Shown here: piece after piece, positions 21,890 through 32,600 of the stretch | Layout: each line of letters begins with the position of its first letter | How positions within the stretch are numbered: the stretch's first letter is position 1 | Assembly: GCA_944989445.1 (NCBI GenBank) | Contig: CALYLW010000321.1 | Span: forward strand, 262,835-326,834 | Source of the DNA: Ampullaceana balthica | Lineage: Eukaryota; Mollusca; Gastropoda; Lymnaeidae | Length of the DNA stretch: 64,000 nucleotides | Reading direction: 5' to 3' | The notes under the pieces: generated by a model | Seen by the model: only the letters and a program-made list of their open reading frames with translations | Database searches by the model: none | What the model was told of the DNA's origin: nothing | Translations under genes and position numbers: made by a program

Positions 21890-22160
21890 GAAGGACTTTG
21901 CTTTTTCCTCTATGGATGTTCAGGCCAACGCAAGAAGAGTACTGTGCTACATATTTAGTTTTTTCTTGCATCTGTTGCTGTGTGTGTGATATTAATGCAA
22001 GATCATCTGCAAAATCCAGGTCATCAAGTTGTTTCCATAGTGTCAACTGGATACTATTTCTCTTCTGCTCTGTAAACATTTTCATTATCCAGTTAGCAGG
22101 AATAGGAAAGGCGACAGCAGACTCAGGTATGTATTCCAAAAGCTGCTGTTGTTTGTTGGC
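21890..22160 (-). mobile_element. LINE reverse-transcriptase fragment, minus strand
   Basis: It encodes LTLWKQLDDLDFADDLALIS, with the FADD catalytic motif, and then VGLNIHRGKSKVLQIN, a palm/thumb piece of a non-LTR reverse transcriptase. Both ends are truncated. It belongs to a different family from the plus-strand LINE that follows. Confidence 0.8.
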
Positions 22161-22349
22161 CATGAACAATTCCACTATAAAACATGTAAATAAATCTCTT
22201 TTCTTTTTTTTTATGTTTAATGTCGATTATAGTATAGTATAGTTGCAGCTGTACAGCATGTACAATTATTGTATTAACAAAAAATTTGTTGAAATTAGTA
22301 TAGTGACAATAATTTCAATAAAATAACTAGTACATTTTTAATATTAAGG

Positions 22350-23350
22350 TTAATAAAGGTTAACTCAGGAGTTCCACAAGGAACTGTGCTAGGTCCCTTA
22401 CTCTTTTTAATCTATATAAATGATTTACCCAACAACATCTCAACAGGTACAAAAGTTAGGTTATTTGCTGATGATTGTATAATCTAAAGAACAATTAAAT
22501 CAGAACAAGATAGCAAAATTTTACAAAAAGACTTAGATGAATTGATAAAATGGGAAACTAACTGGAGTATGTCTTTCCACCCAGAAAAGTGTCAACTGTT
22601 AAGAGTAACAAAGAAAAAGAAGCAAATAAATTCAAAATATTACATTCATGGAAAAGAACTGACCCAAACTAAAGATGCAAAATACTTAGGAGTCTTAATA
22701 AATGAGAAACTATCATGGAATCCCCATGTCAATGAAGTTATTAAAAAATCAAACAAAACCTTAGGCTTTATAAAAAGGAACTTTAACAAATGTAATAGAG
22801 ATATAAAACTAAAATGCTACCTCACTTTGGTGAGACCTGTACTAGAATATGCATCTTCTGTATGGGACCCATCCACCAAAGAAAACATTGATAAACTAGA
22901 ACAAATTCAAAAAAGAGCTGCCAGATTCATTACTGGAGAATATTCGAAACTGACAAGAATAACACCATTAGTTAAATCATTAAACCTTGAAACACTAGAG
23001 GATAGAAGAACCAAGAGCAAAGTAGTAATCATACATAAAGCAATTAATTCTAATTTAGAAATACAACACAAAGATAACTTAATACAACCCTCAGATAGAC
23101 ATAAGGATAAAAACACCTTTCTTATTCCGTATGCAAGAACAAACACATACAAGTTTTCCTTCTTCCCGTCCGGAATTCGGGCGTGGAATGGGTTGCCTGA
23201 AGAATCCAGGAAAACCAACACTTTATCAACATTTAAATCTCTAATAAAAATGCAGGACTAAACACAAACCATAGATAAGCGTAGGACGCAATAATCTTCT
23301 GTATAGAAGGAGCGTCTGTAAACAGATAAGATAAGATAAGATAAGATAAG
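22350..23350 (+). mobile_element. LINE 3' half (RT palm to 3' end) with GATAA-repeat tail
   Basis: From 22360 it encodes [20 protein letters not shown] and LFADDCII, then a stop at about 22484. After the stop a clean 239-residue frame (22542-23261) carries the RT thumb and C-terminal region (KYLGVLINEKLSWN, RPVLEYASSVWDP, WNGLPEESRK). The 3' UTR contains the nested stem-loop GGACGC...CTTCTGTATAGAAG...GCGTC and ends in (GATAA)n at 23322-23350. Fragments of the same family occur at 25408, 26806 and 30037, and its tail occurs in the SINE at 2300-2620. Confidence 0.88.
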
Positions 23351-23479
23351 ATTATCAACCATTTATTATTATTCCTGCCGGGGGGAGGTGGGGCAGGAAT
23401 CTTTCATTTTCATGCCCAGGGGCCCAATACTTTTACTTTGCCCGAGGGCCTAAAATGGTGTAAAGACGGCTCTGTTTAC

Positions 23480-25400
23480 GACTGTATTTTAATTTTACAA
23501 GTTTGAAACTAAAGACTAAAGACTAAAGTAAGCTGCCCATTTACTCACACAAGTTCAAGTAGCTTACTCATCGCCAATGTTCCCTCTAAGTCTAAGGTTG
23601 TGACCATACTATAAAATATAAACTATGTCATGTTCTTAAGTCTGTTAAATTACTAAGTATTACTATTATAAGTTATAACTATAATAAACTTTCTTAACTT
23701 TCTAAGTTCTATTAAAATAAAATAAAATTGATAAAATAATAATCAGTAATATTAATTACTCGCCAATTAACTTGTAATATAGATTTTGTAATTGTATGAA
23801 CTAAATTATTATTTGCATTTGGATACTTCTTACCTGTGATGTAATACATCCCATATTTGCAGATAAACTATTATATTATTAAATTAAAATAAAATTGCTA
23901 CCTAATTGGGACTATAATACATTGAGATTTTAAATGTTAATAATAAAGATCAGCTGGGTTGTTGGTGTAGCTTTAATTTAGTTACCTATAGGAATTTGTT
24001 CTTAGTGGCCATTTACAGATATATAGTTGGTTTTTAAATAGTATTGCAATGCTTTATTACAGGTCTTATTTCTATCAAAGCATGTAATGTTTGAACTTCT
24101 GCTTAACTGTTGTTCATACTAATTTTTAAAAAATAATAAAATGCTTGATTCAAACTTTTAGAATAATTTCTATTTAAAAATCTTTGATAATGAAATAGAA
24201 ATTATATTACTCTATCAAAAGTCTATCATACAAAATTAATTTCACAAACTGGGGTGCTATTAAAGCCATGGAACGTTATTTTCCGTCGGATTTTCGTGAA
24301 TAAAAAATTTAATTATCAGAAAAGGTATTTAAGTTGTGTTTTTTTAGCCACATACACAGATTAAATGTGTTTCTGGACCATTTTTAAAAATTGGTAACCT
24401 TGCAAATTCACCCGTGTAAGAGCATCAGCTATTGCTCTAATAAATTTACAAAAATCAGAAAGAAAGCAATTAAACGGGGTATGAGTAAATTTGCCCAAAA
24501 AAGCAACAAAACAATTAATTTGTCCACAAAAGGGCTTCATCAGCAAACAACACAAAACATGTTTTGTTTTTTGTTTTCAAAATAGATTTAGCAGCGATTA
24601 TAATCCAAAAGATATCAAACAGAAAATAATATAACACGGTTAAGACATTGATTTGTGAAGAAATTTAGGGGTGGATGAGGGAAAGTGAAGTTAACGTTTA
24701 TACGCATTGGTGTAATGGGTGGAGAGAAACGTCAATATTGAAAGAGAACATGGCGTTCAAGTCATGTGGTGCTCCATGATTCTAAATAAGTTCATTAACT
24801 TAATGGTGACTCAGTCGGGTGTCTTGGTACATGACAGAACTGCGATGATTAAACAGTCTATCACGCCCTTATGATCACTTAGAATTATATTCAAGAGTTT
24901 AGAGACAGGAAATTGTTTATCACGTGTTATGTTCCGAACAAGCTATAGCTTAGGGCCTCCGCCTTCTTGGGGGCACTAGGATTTTTTTAAAATCATATTT
25001 GGCACTGACATAGAATATCTAGACTTCAAAAGGGCCCCCATATCTCAAATAGCTTAGGGCCCCATCACGTCTAGATCTGGCTATGGTGCAGCGTGAGCAT
25101 ATAATCCATCTTTCCATCTGGAATGTTTTGGATGGTTATCAGAAAACAGTCTTTAACCTAGAATGTGCTATTTAGGAGTTTGATGTGGTCAGTCTGGGTG
25201 ACAAAAGGGCAAGTTTTAGAGCGTCTGCATCAACATAGATAAGTCTCCAAATGGGAAGGAGAAGCACGCATGGGGTTGTGTACCAGATCACGCAGATTCT
25301 TATCCTCTTAAATAAAATTAGAGACGGAGACGAGGACATGTTCTGAGTTTCAAGGTCTGTGAGGAGAATAACACTTTTTTGAGTTTATGAAATGTTAATA
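23480..25400. other. AT-rich upstream interval; only weak hAT-like remnants
   Basis: No host exon is recognised. GGGCCTCCGCC and GGGCCCC motifs at about 24950-25070 look like fragments of an old hAT element. The rest is anonymous. Confidence 0.4.
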
Positions 25401-25407
25401 TAAAAAT

Positions 25408-25915
25408 AAAATGATGCCTTACTTTGGCGAGACATTTACCAGAATATTCATCTTCTGTATGGGACACATTCACCAAAGAAAATATAGATAAACTAGAACA
25501 AACTCTAAAAAGAGCAGCAATATTCATTACTGGAGAATATTCAATTTTGACAATAAACATACAAACACTAGAGAATAGAAGAACGAGCAAAGTAATAAAA
25601 ATACACAAGGCAATTAATTTTAACTTGGAAATGCAACACAAATAGAATATAATAGAAAACTAAGATATACTTAGAATAGAACACTATTCTTGTTCCATAA
25701 GCAAGAACAAACACACACAAGTTTTCGTTGCTCCTTTTGGAATTCGGGCGTGGAATGGTTAGCCTGAATGTACTATGAAAACCAAAACATCAACAAAATT
25801 TTAACTTCAAATAAAATTGCAAGATTATACATAAGGCAAGAATAAGCTTATGACGCAATAATCGTGTGTATATGACGAGCTTCTGTGATAGATAAGGTAA
25901 GGTATATTTTAAATA
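25408..25915 (+). mobile_element. Decayed LINE 3' copy (same family as 22350-23350)
   Basis: It encodes broken pieces matching the C-terminal region of the 22350-23350 LINE (SSVWDTFTKENIDKLEQ, FITGEYS), then GAATTCGGGCGTGGAATGG and a tail CTTCTGTGATAGATAAGGTA. Several frameshifts; 5'-truncated. Confidence 0.8.
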
Positions 25916-26440
25916 AGTTTTACCCTGTCACGATGGCTTCGTCTGTGCTTATTTGTAAGTGAATCTTTAGGCGTCTCCACAAGTGTTGATTTTAACTATT
26001 TGAAGGCAACAGTCAATCATTTTAAGTGCCTTATGCGAAATTCATCCTCAAAGTGCAAAAAAATTAGAACGTGTAAGAAGGCTTTCTCAATTAATCTTAA
26101 GAATAAGTATATCAGTACATCGCTTTATTACACTTAACATAAGAGTTCAGTTAGGATAAATTAATTTTGAATTTAATAAGTTATAATATCGCTTAACTTT
26201 ACAATTGTTTTCTAAAACAAAATTGCATATCGAATTAATCGCTCGATTTAATTTGTTTTCTTGCAAACACATATAAATATGTACACTATAAATGTCTTTT
26301 AAAATTTAAACGAATCGCTCTGTTGCTGTTACAAATTCATTTTTCTCAACAAATAAAATTAGTGGCTTAATATTTTTAGCACCGCAACAGAAATTACCCT
26401 ACGTGTTCTAAACATAGATCAATACTTAAAAAAGAAAACA

Positions 26441-26500
26441 AACATGGCGTCGCCCAGCTGGAAAATTAAAAAAAATATCAAATTATATACAATCATTTAA
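26441..26500 (+). promoter_or_regulatory. Candidate ANO8 5' region: YY1-like site and short upstream ORF
   Basis: AACATGGCG at 26441-26449 matches the core of the YY1 motif, common at metazoan promoters and start sites. Its ATG (26444) opens an 18-codon frame ending TAA at 26500, just upstream of the predicted ANO8 start at 26522. If both lie in the mRNA, this is an upstream ORF. The transcription start is not known. Confidence 0.35.
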
Positions 26501-26521
26501 AGCAGTCACTTTATTTTGATT

Positions 26522-26609
26522 ATGTTTTCGGAAGAAAAAGAACAAGAACGAAGATCTTCTGAGAGGCAAAGAGATGGGAGCCATCATGGTTTTATTCGCC
26601 ATCGAATAC
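26522..26609 (+). CDS. ANO8: Predicted ANO8 exon 1 (initiator)
   Basis: ATG at 26522 opens 29 charged codons ([16 protein letters not shown]...) ending IRHRI plus one base, then C/gtaata. The phase (1) is exactly what exon 2 requires. The joint reads [17 protein letters not shown], comparable with the K-LFGKR-L-A-R start of vertebrate ANO8. The ATG context is ordinary and no transcript supports it, so this is inference. Confidence 0.5.
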
Positions 26610-29600
26610 GTAATAACCTTTAGAAAAATAAATACATTAATTCATTAATATTAATCATTTTTAATCATTTTATTTTTATTTATTAATAATTTATTATTAT
26701 TTATATATTTTTTATTCTATAAATTTTTAATAATTTTATTTTTATATTTACATTTTTTTTTATCGCATGATGATAGGCTAGGGCCAATTCAATGCCAATA
26801 GGCTACTTACATACACATTTTCGTTCTTCCCGTCCGGAATTCGGGCGTGGAATGGGTTGCCTGAGCCTGAAGAAACCAGGAAAACCAACACTTTATCAAC
26901 ATTTAGATCGCTAATAAAAATGCAGGACTGAACACAAACCATAGATAGCGTAGGACGCAATAATCTTCTGTATAGAAGAAGTAGAAGGGTCTGTAACAGA
27001 TAATCAAGTCTTGATGCTGCCTGCTTGTTACTGTTACTTTTAACTTAGCCTAATGAAAATTATTTATTTTAAATTTTTTTTAAAAAGGGAGGCATTATCC
27101 CCAGAATTCTGCAAATAATTTTCAACGCTATCCCCAGAATTCTGCGAATAATGTTGAACGTTATCCCTAGAATTCTATTAATGATTCTCGACGTTGAAGG
27201 GAGAATTCAGTGAACTATTCTCAAAGTTAATTTTGAGCATTATTTATTATTATATCATGTATATCAAGTTTATTCACGTTGATTATATCTGACCCGAATA
27301 AGGAAACAGTGCCAGCCTTATTGTTTTTCATATTGATTATAAGTTTATATTTTAGAATCTGTTCAGTCCACTGAGCTATATATATCTAGCTCAGTGGTGC
27401 AGTCCATTGCATTTTGGATATAGGATACAGGTCAATATATTTATGTATACTATATATGTTGTTGTTGTTTGTCCGTCGATTCGACGAAGACCACTCTAGT
27501 CATCCGCTGGTTACTGGGACTGGCTCTGTTTGTGCGTGCGCAGATGGCTGATGAGGCCGATCCTTGCACGGAAGGTTCGGGAACAGAAGGGACAAGGGAC
27601 GAGTGGGACATCTCCAGGAGGGTTGACAGCACGGGCCTTTCGGGCTTGCCTCTTCTTTTCTGCGTAGGTGATCCGGTTTGCCTCGCATGACTTGGCACCT
27701 TCATGGATGGAAGAACGCCAGGTGGATCGGTCCATTTCACCACATTCCCACGTGTCTGGGTTGATGGTAAACACTTTCAGTGAGGCTTTCAGTGTGTCTT
27801 TGAAGCGTTTCTTTTGCCCACAGTGGGACCGCTGACCATGCTGGAGCTCGCCATAGAAGAGTCTCTTTGGCAGTCTCTCGTCTGGCATTCGGACCACGTG
27901 CCCTGCCCAGCGAAGCTGGGACTGCATCAGGAGGGTGAAGATGCTGGGGAGACCTGCCTTGGTCAGTATCACTGTGTCTGGAATTTTATCCTGCCACTTT
28001 ATGCCGAGGATCTTCCGAGGCTTGTTGTATGAAAGTGGTTAAGCTTCCTAGCATGGCGCTGATACACAGTCCATGTTTCACACGCATATAGCAGAGTGGG
28101 GAGCACCACTGCCCTGTATACTTTCAGCTTGGTCTGGATGGTAATGCCTCTTCTGTTCCAGACAATTGGATACAACCTGCCGAAAGTGGGGCTGGCTCTG
28201 GCAATTGTGACGTTCACTTCGTCATCGATGGTGACATTTTGCGACAGTGTGCTGCCTAGGTATGTGAACCGGTGCACTGTGTTGAGTCTCTGGCCGTTGA
28301 CAGTGATGTTGGGCCTTCCAGGCGCAGGCTGATGGAGGACTTCAGTCTTCTTACTGTTGATCGTCAGACCAAAGTTTGTGCAGGCGCTGGAGAACAGGTT
28401 AACGCTGCGTTACATGTTGGCTTCCGAGACAGCGTTGAGGGCACAGTCATCAGCAAACAGCAGGTCTTTGATGATGTCTGTCATAACCTTGGTTTTTGCA
28501 TGGAGCCTCCGAAGGTTGAACAGTTTGCCATCTGTGCGGTACCTCAGGTTGACACCAACATCCTCGTCTCTGAAAGCCTCTGTCAGCATGGCGGAAAACA
28601 CGAGGCTAAACAGTGTTGGTGCCAGGACGCAGCCCTGCTTGACCCCGTTTGTGACTGGGAAAGGATCAGAAGACTCTCCGCTGTCCTGGACTCTGGCCTG
28701 CATGCCCTCGTGGAATTGTTTCATTAGTTTGGCAACATTTAGCCGTTTGGGGGCCTTCTTCCCTTGCGGGCGCCGTTTAGGCTGAATACGGATGTTGAGC
28801 TTGGTGATGATGAGACTATATATATATGTATATATATAGGATAGGCTATTAGTACTATTATTAGTAGTATTGATAGTAATCAGGGCCGGCCTTAGGCAAA
28901 CTAGGCACCCGCCTAGGGCCTCCGATTAGTCTCATCATTAGTGGGGGCCTCGCACAAGAATATTTCCATATTTGTTTTTTTATTTTTCTATTACATTTTA
29001 TTTAGGGCCACCAAATTCACTTCGCCTAGGGCCTCCAATTCACTTAGGCCCGCCTTGTTGTAATATATAGGTTTTACAGTCCATGACATATTGGACAATA
29101 TAGGTCAATATAATTATATTATAGGATTGGCTATTAGTACTATTATTATTAGTAGTGTTAGCAATATAGGCAGTATATGTCAATTGCGCTGCTCCCTAGG
29201 TTGCGTCGCAGGGGAATGGATGAACGTGAGTCATTTAAATATTATCCAATAGCAAAAGGGTTAAAATAATTTTTTTTTAATTTAAAAAAGAAAAATGAAT
29301 GAAAAAAGATTCCCCATCTAAAAATCGAACCCTATGAACAATTTTTTTTAAAAATTAAAGTAATTTTTAAAAAAAGTTTTACTCAACTGAAAATCCAACC
29401 CTGTACCTCCACGCCAACTGTCCTTCACACTACCATACGACCAGGAAGACGTTGAAATTGTGCTTTTTAAAGTATTCGGACCCAGGTCGAATAGCCACTT
29501 CTTTCACAGAATTCTGGGGATAACTTTCAACGTTATTCACAGAATTCTGGGAATAATCACTCCGAAAAAAAAGAAGCTACTTTTTCCATCTGATAGTTTA

Positions 29601-32600
29601 TTAATTTATTAACTTTTACTATATCATTGTGAGTAACTGTACAGTACACAATACAGGAGTCATGCCCAATGCTGTCTTGAACGTGTCCCTGTAGCGATTC
29701 CTTTGACCTCCGCGGGCTCTCTTTCCATCTGTAAGCTGTAAGAAGAGACTCTTTGTGAGCCGATGATCTGGCATGCATATGACGTGCCCCCCCCCAGCGT
29801 AGATTTTACATATAATTAATAAATTAAAGCTTTATAGTGTAAAAAGGCTTTATATATAAATATGACTATCTCTTGTAATAGCCTATTTTCCCTTTAAGCT
29901 GTGCAACTTCAGATTTCTGACAGACGCCGTGCAGCTATTTAGCATTACCGTGAAGCAAATCTTGTAAAATATTGCACAAAAACTTTGCACACAAGTTTTT
30001 TTACTTTACACACGGACTAACGAACCTTAAATATCATAATCTTCTGTTTAGAAGGAGCGTCTGTAATAGATAAAATAAGATATTCATAAGGTTGATTGAA
30101 TAGGTAAAAAAAATGCAATAGAAATGGTCTAGATGTCCCTCTTTGGAAAATTTGAGGCGAATACCACAATCTCATAATGGAATCATCCTATCAGGGCCAA
30201 CTTTAGGCATAGACAAACTAAGCCGGCCTAGGGCCTCCGATTAGTCTAATCATTATTGGGAGCCTCCCACAAGAATCTTTCCATGTTTATTTTTTATTTT
30301 TCTATTAAATTTAGGGCCACCAAATTCACTCCACCTAGGGCCTCCAATTCCCTTCACCTAGGGCCTCCAATTCCCTTCGCCTAGGGCCTCCAATTCCCTT
30401 CGCCTAGGGCCTCCAATTCCCTTCGCCTAGGGCCTCCAATTCCCTTCGCCTAGGGCCTCCAATTCACTTAAACCGGCCCTGATCCTATGCTTGAAACAAG
30501 ACCACTGTCAGAAATTTAAAAACTCTTCATGTTTATCATGCAAATTTTGAAGAAATCTCCCTTCAGTACCTAAGAACTGGTAGCGGTGTGATTTGTTAAG
30601 TTTTTTGGGTTGTTTTTTTAAAACTTTGGACTAAAAATCAAAGTAAATTCTGTGTGTATTATTATTATCAACATACATAATTCCCGTAGTAATGTAATGC
30701 TTCTAGGATGTAATGCTGATTTGTTCAATAGTGCGCACCAAAAATTACTGCACCAAATATAACTCTTTTCGAACGTTCCGCATAAAATTGTTCAATATGA
30801 TAATAAATGAATCAAATAAAAATAAATGAAAGTTCTGTATTACGTTATTTTTTAATCTGATGTGTAATTATTTTGAAAACTTTCGTCATTTTTGACGGGT
30901 GATACACTAGTATTAATATAAATTATGAAATCATTTGCTCACTTTTTAACTAAACTAAAAGTATTTCTTTTTGAAATTCTATTTACCAGAATGCCTATCA
31001 CTCATTACTCTATCTAAATATTTTCAAATCCCACAATTAAAACTGAAAACTAATAGTACAATCAATCATCAAGAAGCTAAAATTTTCTAAATATTATTTT
31101 TATGTATTGACTGATGCATTTCAGCTCGTGTTTTTATTTTGACTGATGCTTTTGAAGAATGTTAAAAATTTCTACAATTTAATTTCTTGTTTTCCCAGCA
31201 TACAGATTACTAGGTAGGAGATCTCTAGGGGCAAAGAGATTAGTTGTGTCTAGTAAAGTCTTATTTCCAGCAATACCCACCCAAAACTGTGATGTCGTTC
31301 TTACATTCCCTTCAAACACTGAAGATGCAACACTTATGTGGCTCTTGGCCAGACTTAAATCTCGAGCTTCAGCCCTTACAGTTCATGTTCGACATCATAG
31401 CCACACAGGAATTTATGGCTTCTACCTGACTGCTGTCTATGAAAAGTAAACTATTTCTTAACAATAATTATTATTTCTTTTAACTCCGGATGCATGCAAC
31501 ATTACCGTATATTCCTGTATATAAGAAGACTTTTTAAATGCCTAAAAAACTTCTCAAAAGTCCGGGGGTGTCTTAAACGTAGGGTATCGTCTTATCGAAT
31601 TTGTACCTATTCATACATACAGCCCCAGTACCGTAATACAGTACAGTATACAAATGGCTCACAGTCAAGACCCCATCATGTCTCCACCAGCAAGAAGAAA
31701 GAAATATGAAGCCAGTTTAAAACTTAAAGTGTGTTGGAAGAGGCGTGGTCTTATACAGCGAAAATCAGCTTAAAACCTGTATTTTAACAGGAAAAGTAGG
31801 GGGCTCGTCTTATATACCCAGTTGTCTTATATGCCGGAATATATTCAATAATCAGAATACTTTCAAAATTTTTTGTGTATAATAAAATGTGTTTGAAATT
31901 TAATCCATTTACTTAAATCCAATACTTTCAACAGTCTTTTACAGGGAGCTGAAGAGCTCGGGATACTGAAACCCTTAAAAGCAGACTATGGCGGGGGCAT
32001 GAAAGAGTTTGTTTTTGAAGACCAGGATTGTTTCGCTGGGATTGAAGATGAGTCTTCCTTTCTAACTAGTCAAGAGAGGCAAAGCATTGTTTTACACTTT
32101 CTTCATGAGCTTCGTGCTACTGGAGAAGACTCACTTGCTGGCATAACATTCATAGAAGGTCAACCAATAGGTTAGAGAGCTTTTCATTAAACATTTATTG
32201 ATTTATAATAATTTTTAAAATGAGAAATTTTAAGCTTTGACCAAAAAATGGGTTTAAAATGAAAAAGAAATTCTCCCAATAATGATGATTGAAGCAAGGT
32301 CAGGGTTGAAAATACACACGTGTCCATATTTTCTTGTTGCATGTATTAATGTTTAGTTGTCATAAAGATAAATATAATATAATTTGAAATATTTCTGTAT
32401 ATTACAAAATAAAAATTATATTCTTAATGAGCTTTTCATTCATTTCAGTCCCTTTACTAATCATCAAGAAAGTGATATCACAAGTATTTCCCCTACATAA
32501 TCATAAAGATCTTAAAGTATTACGCCAAACTTGGGTCCAAGCGATCTTCTCAACACAACCTTTAGGTATTTGTAAAAATTTAATTGTAAATTTTTTATAG

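Larger units (their letters stand above)
21270..23472 (+). mobile_element. Probable decayed hAT transposon interrupted by LINE fragments
   Basis: The left end (GAGCCCGTTTGGCATTTGCC...GGGGGCCC) and right end (...GGTGTAAAGACGGCTCTG) resemble the two ends of the compact element at 44450-44640, which has GAGCCGTCTTTACACC at one end and TTTGCCCGGGGGCCCACGAG in the other. Between them lies a hAT transposase fragment (21588-21790), then two LINE fragments in opposite orientation. The outer boundaries are tentative. Confidence 0.4.
27108..29560. mobile_element. DNA element with repeated GAATTC-palindrome arms, host to a LINE insertion
   Basis: The left arm carries three spaced copies of ATCC(C/T)AGAATTCT with AACGTTATCC spacers (27110-27175). 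The right arm (29498-29560) carries the inverted equivalent (CAGAATTCTGGGGATAACTT, then TTCAACGTTATTCACAGAAT). The pattern suggests one element with complex terminal inverted repeats. The interior holds the minus-strand LINE at 27511-28805 and a hAT-like fragment. Confidence 0.45.

Noticed and set aside
27469..28785. Plus-strand frames of up to 151 codons
   Set aside because: Antisense to the minus-strand LINE coding region, whose RT and zinc-finger motifs are clear.
31945..32170. Alternative acceptor for ANO8 exon 3 at 31944
   Set aside because: The site 10 nt upstream keeps the [10 protein letters not shown] block conserved in ANO8; the later one loses it and changes the frame.
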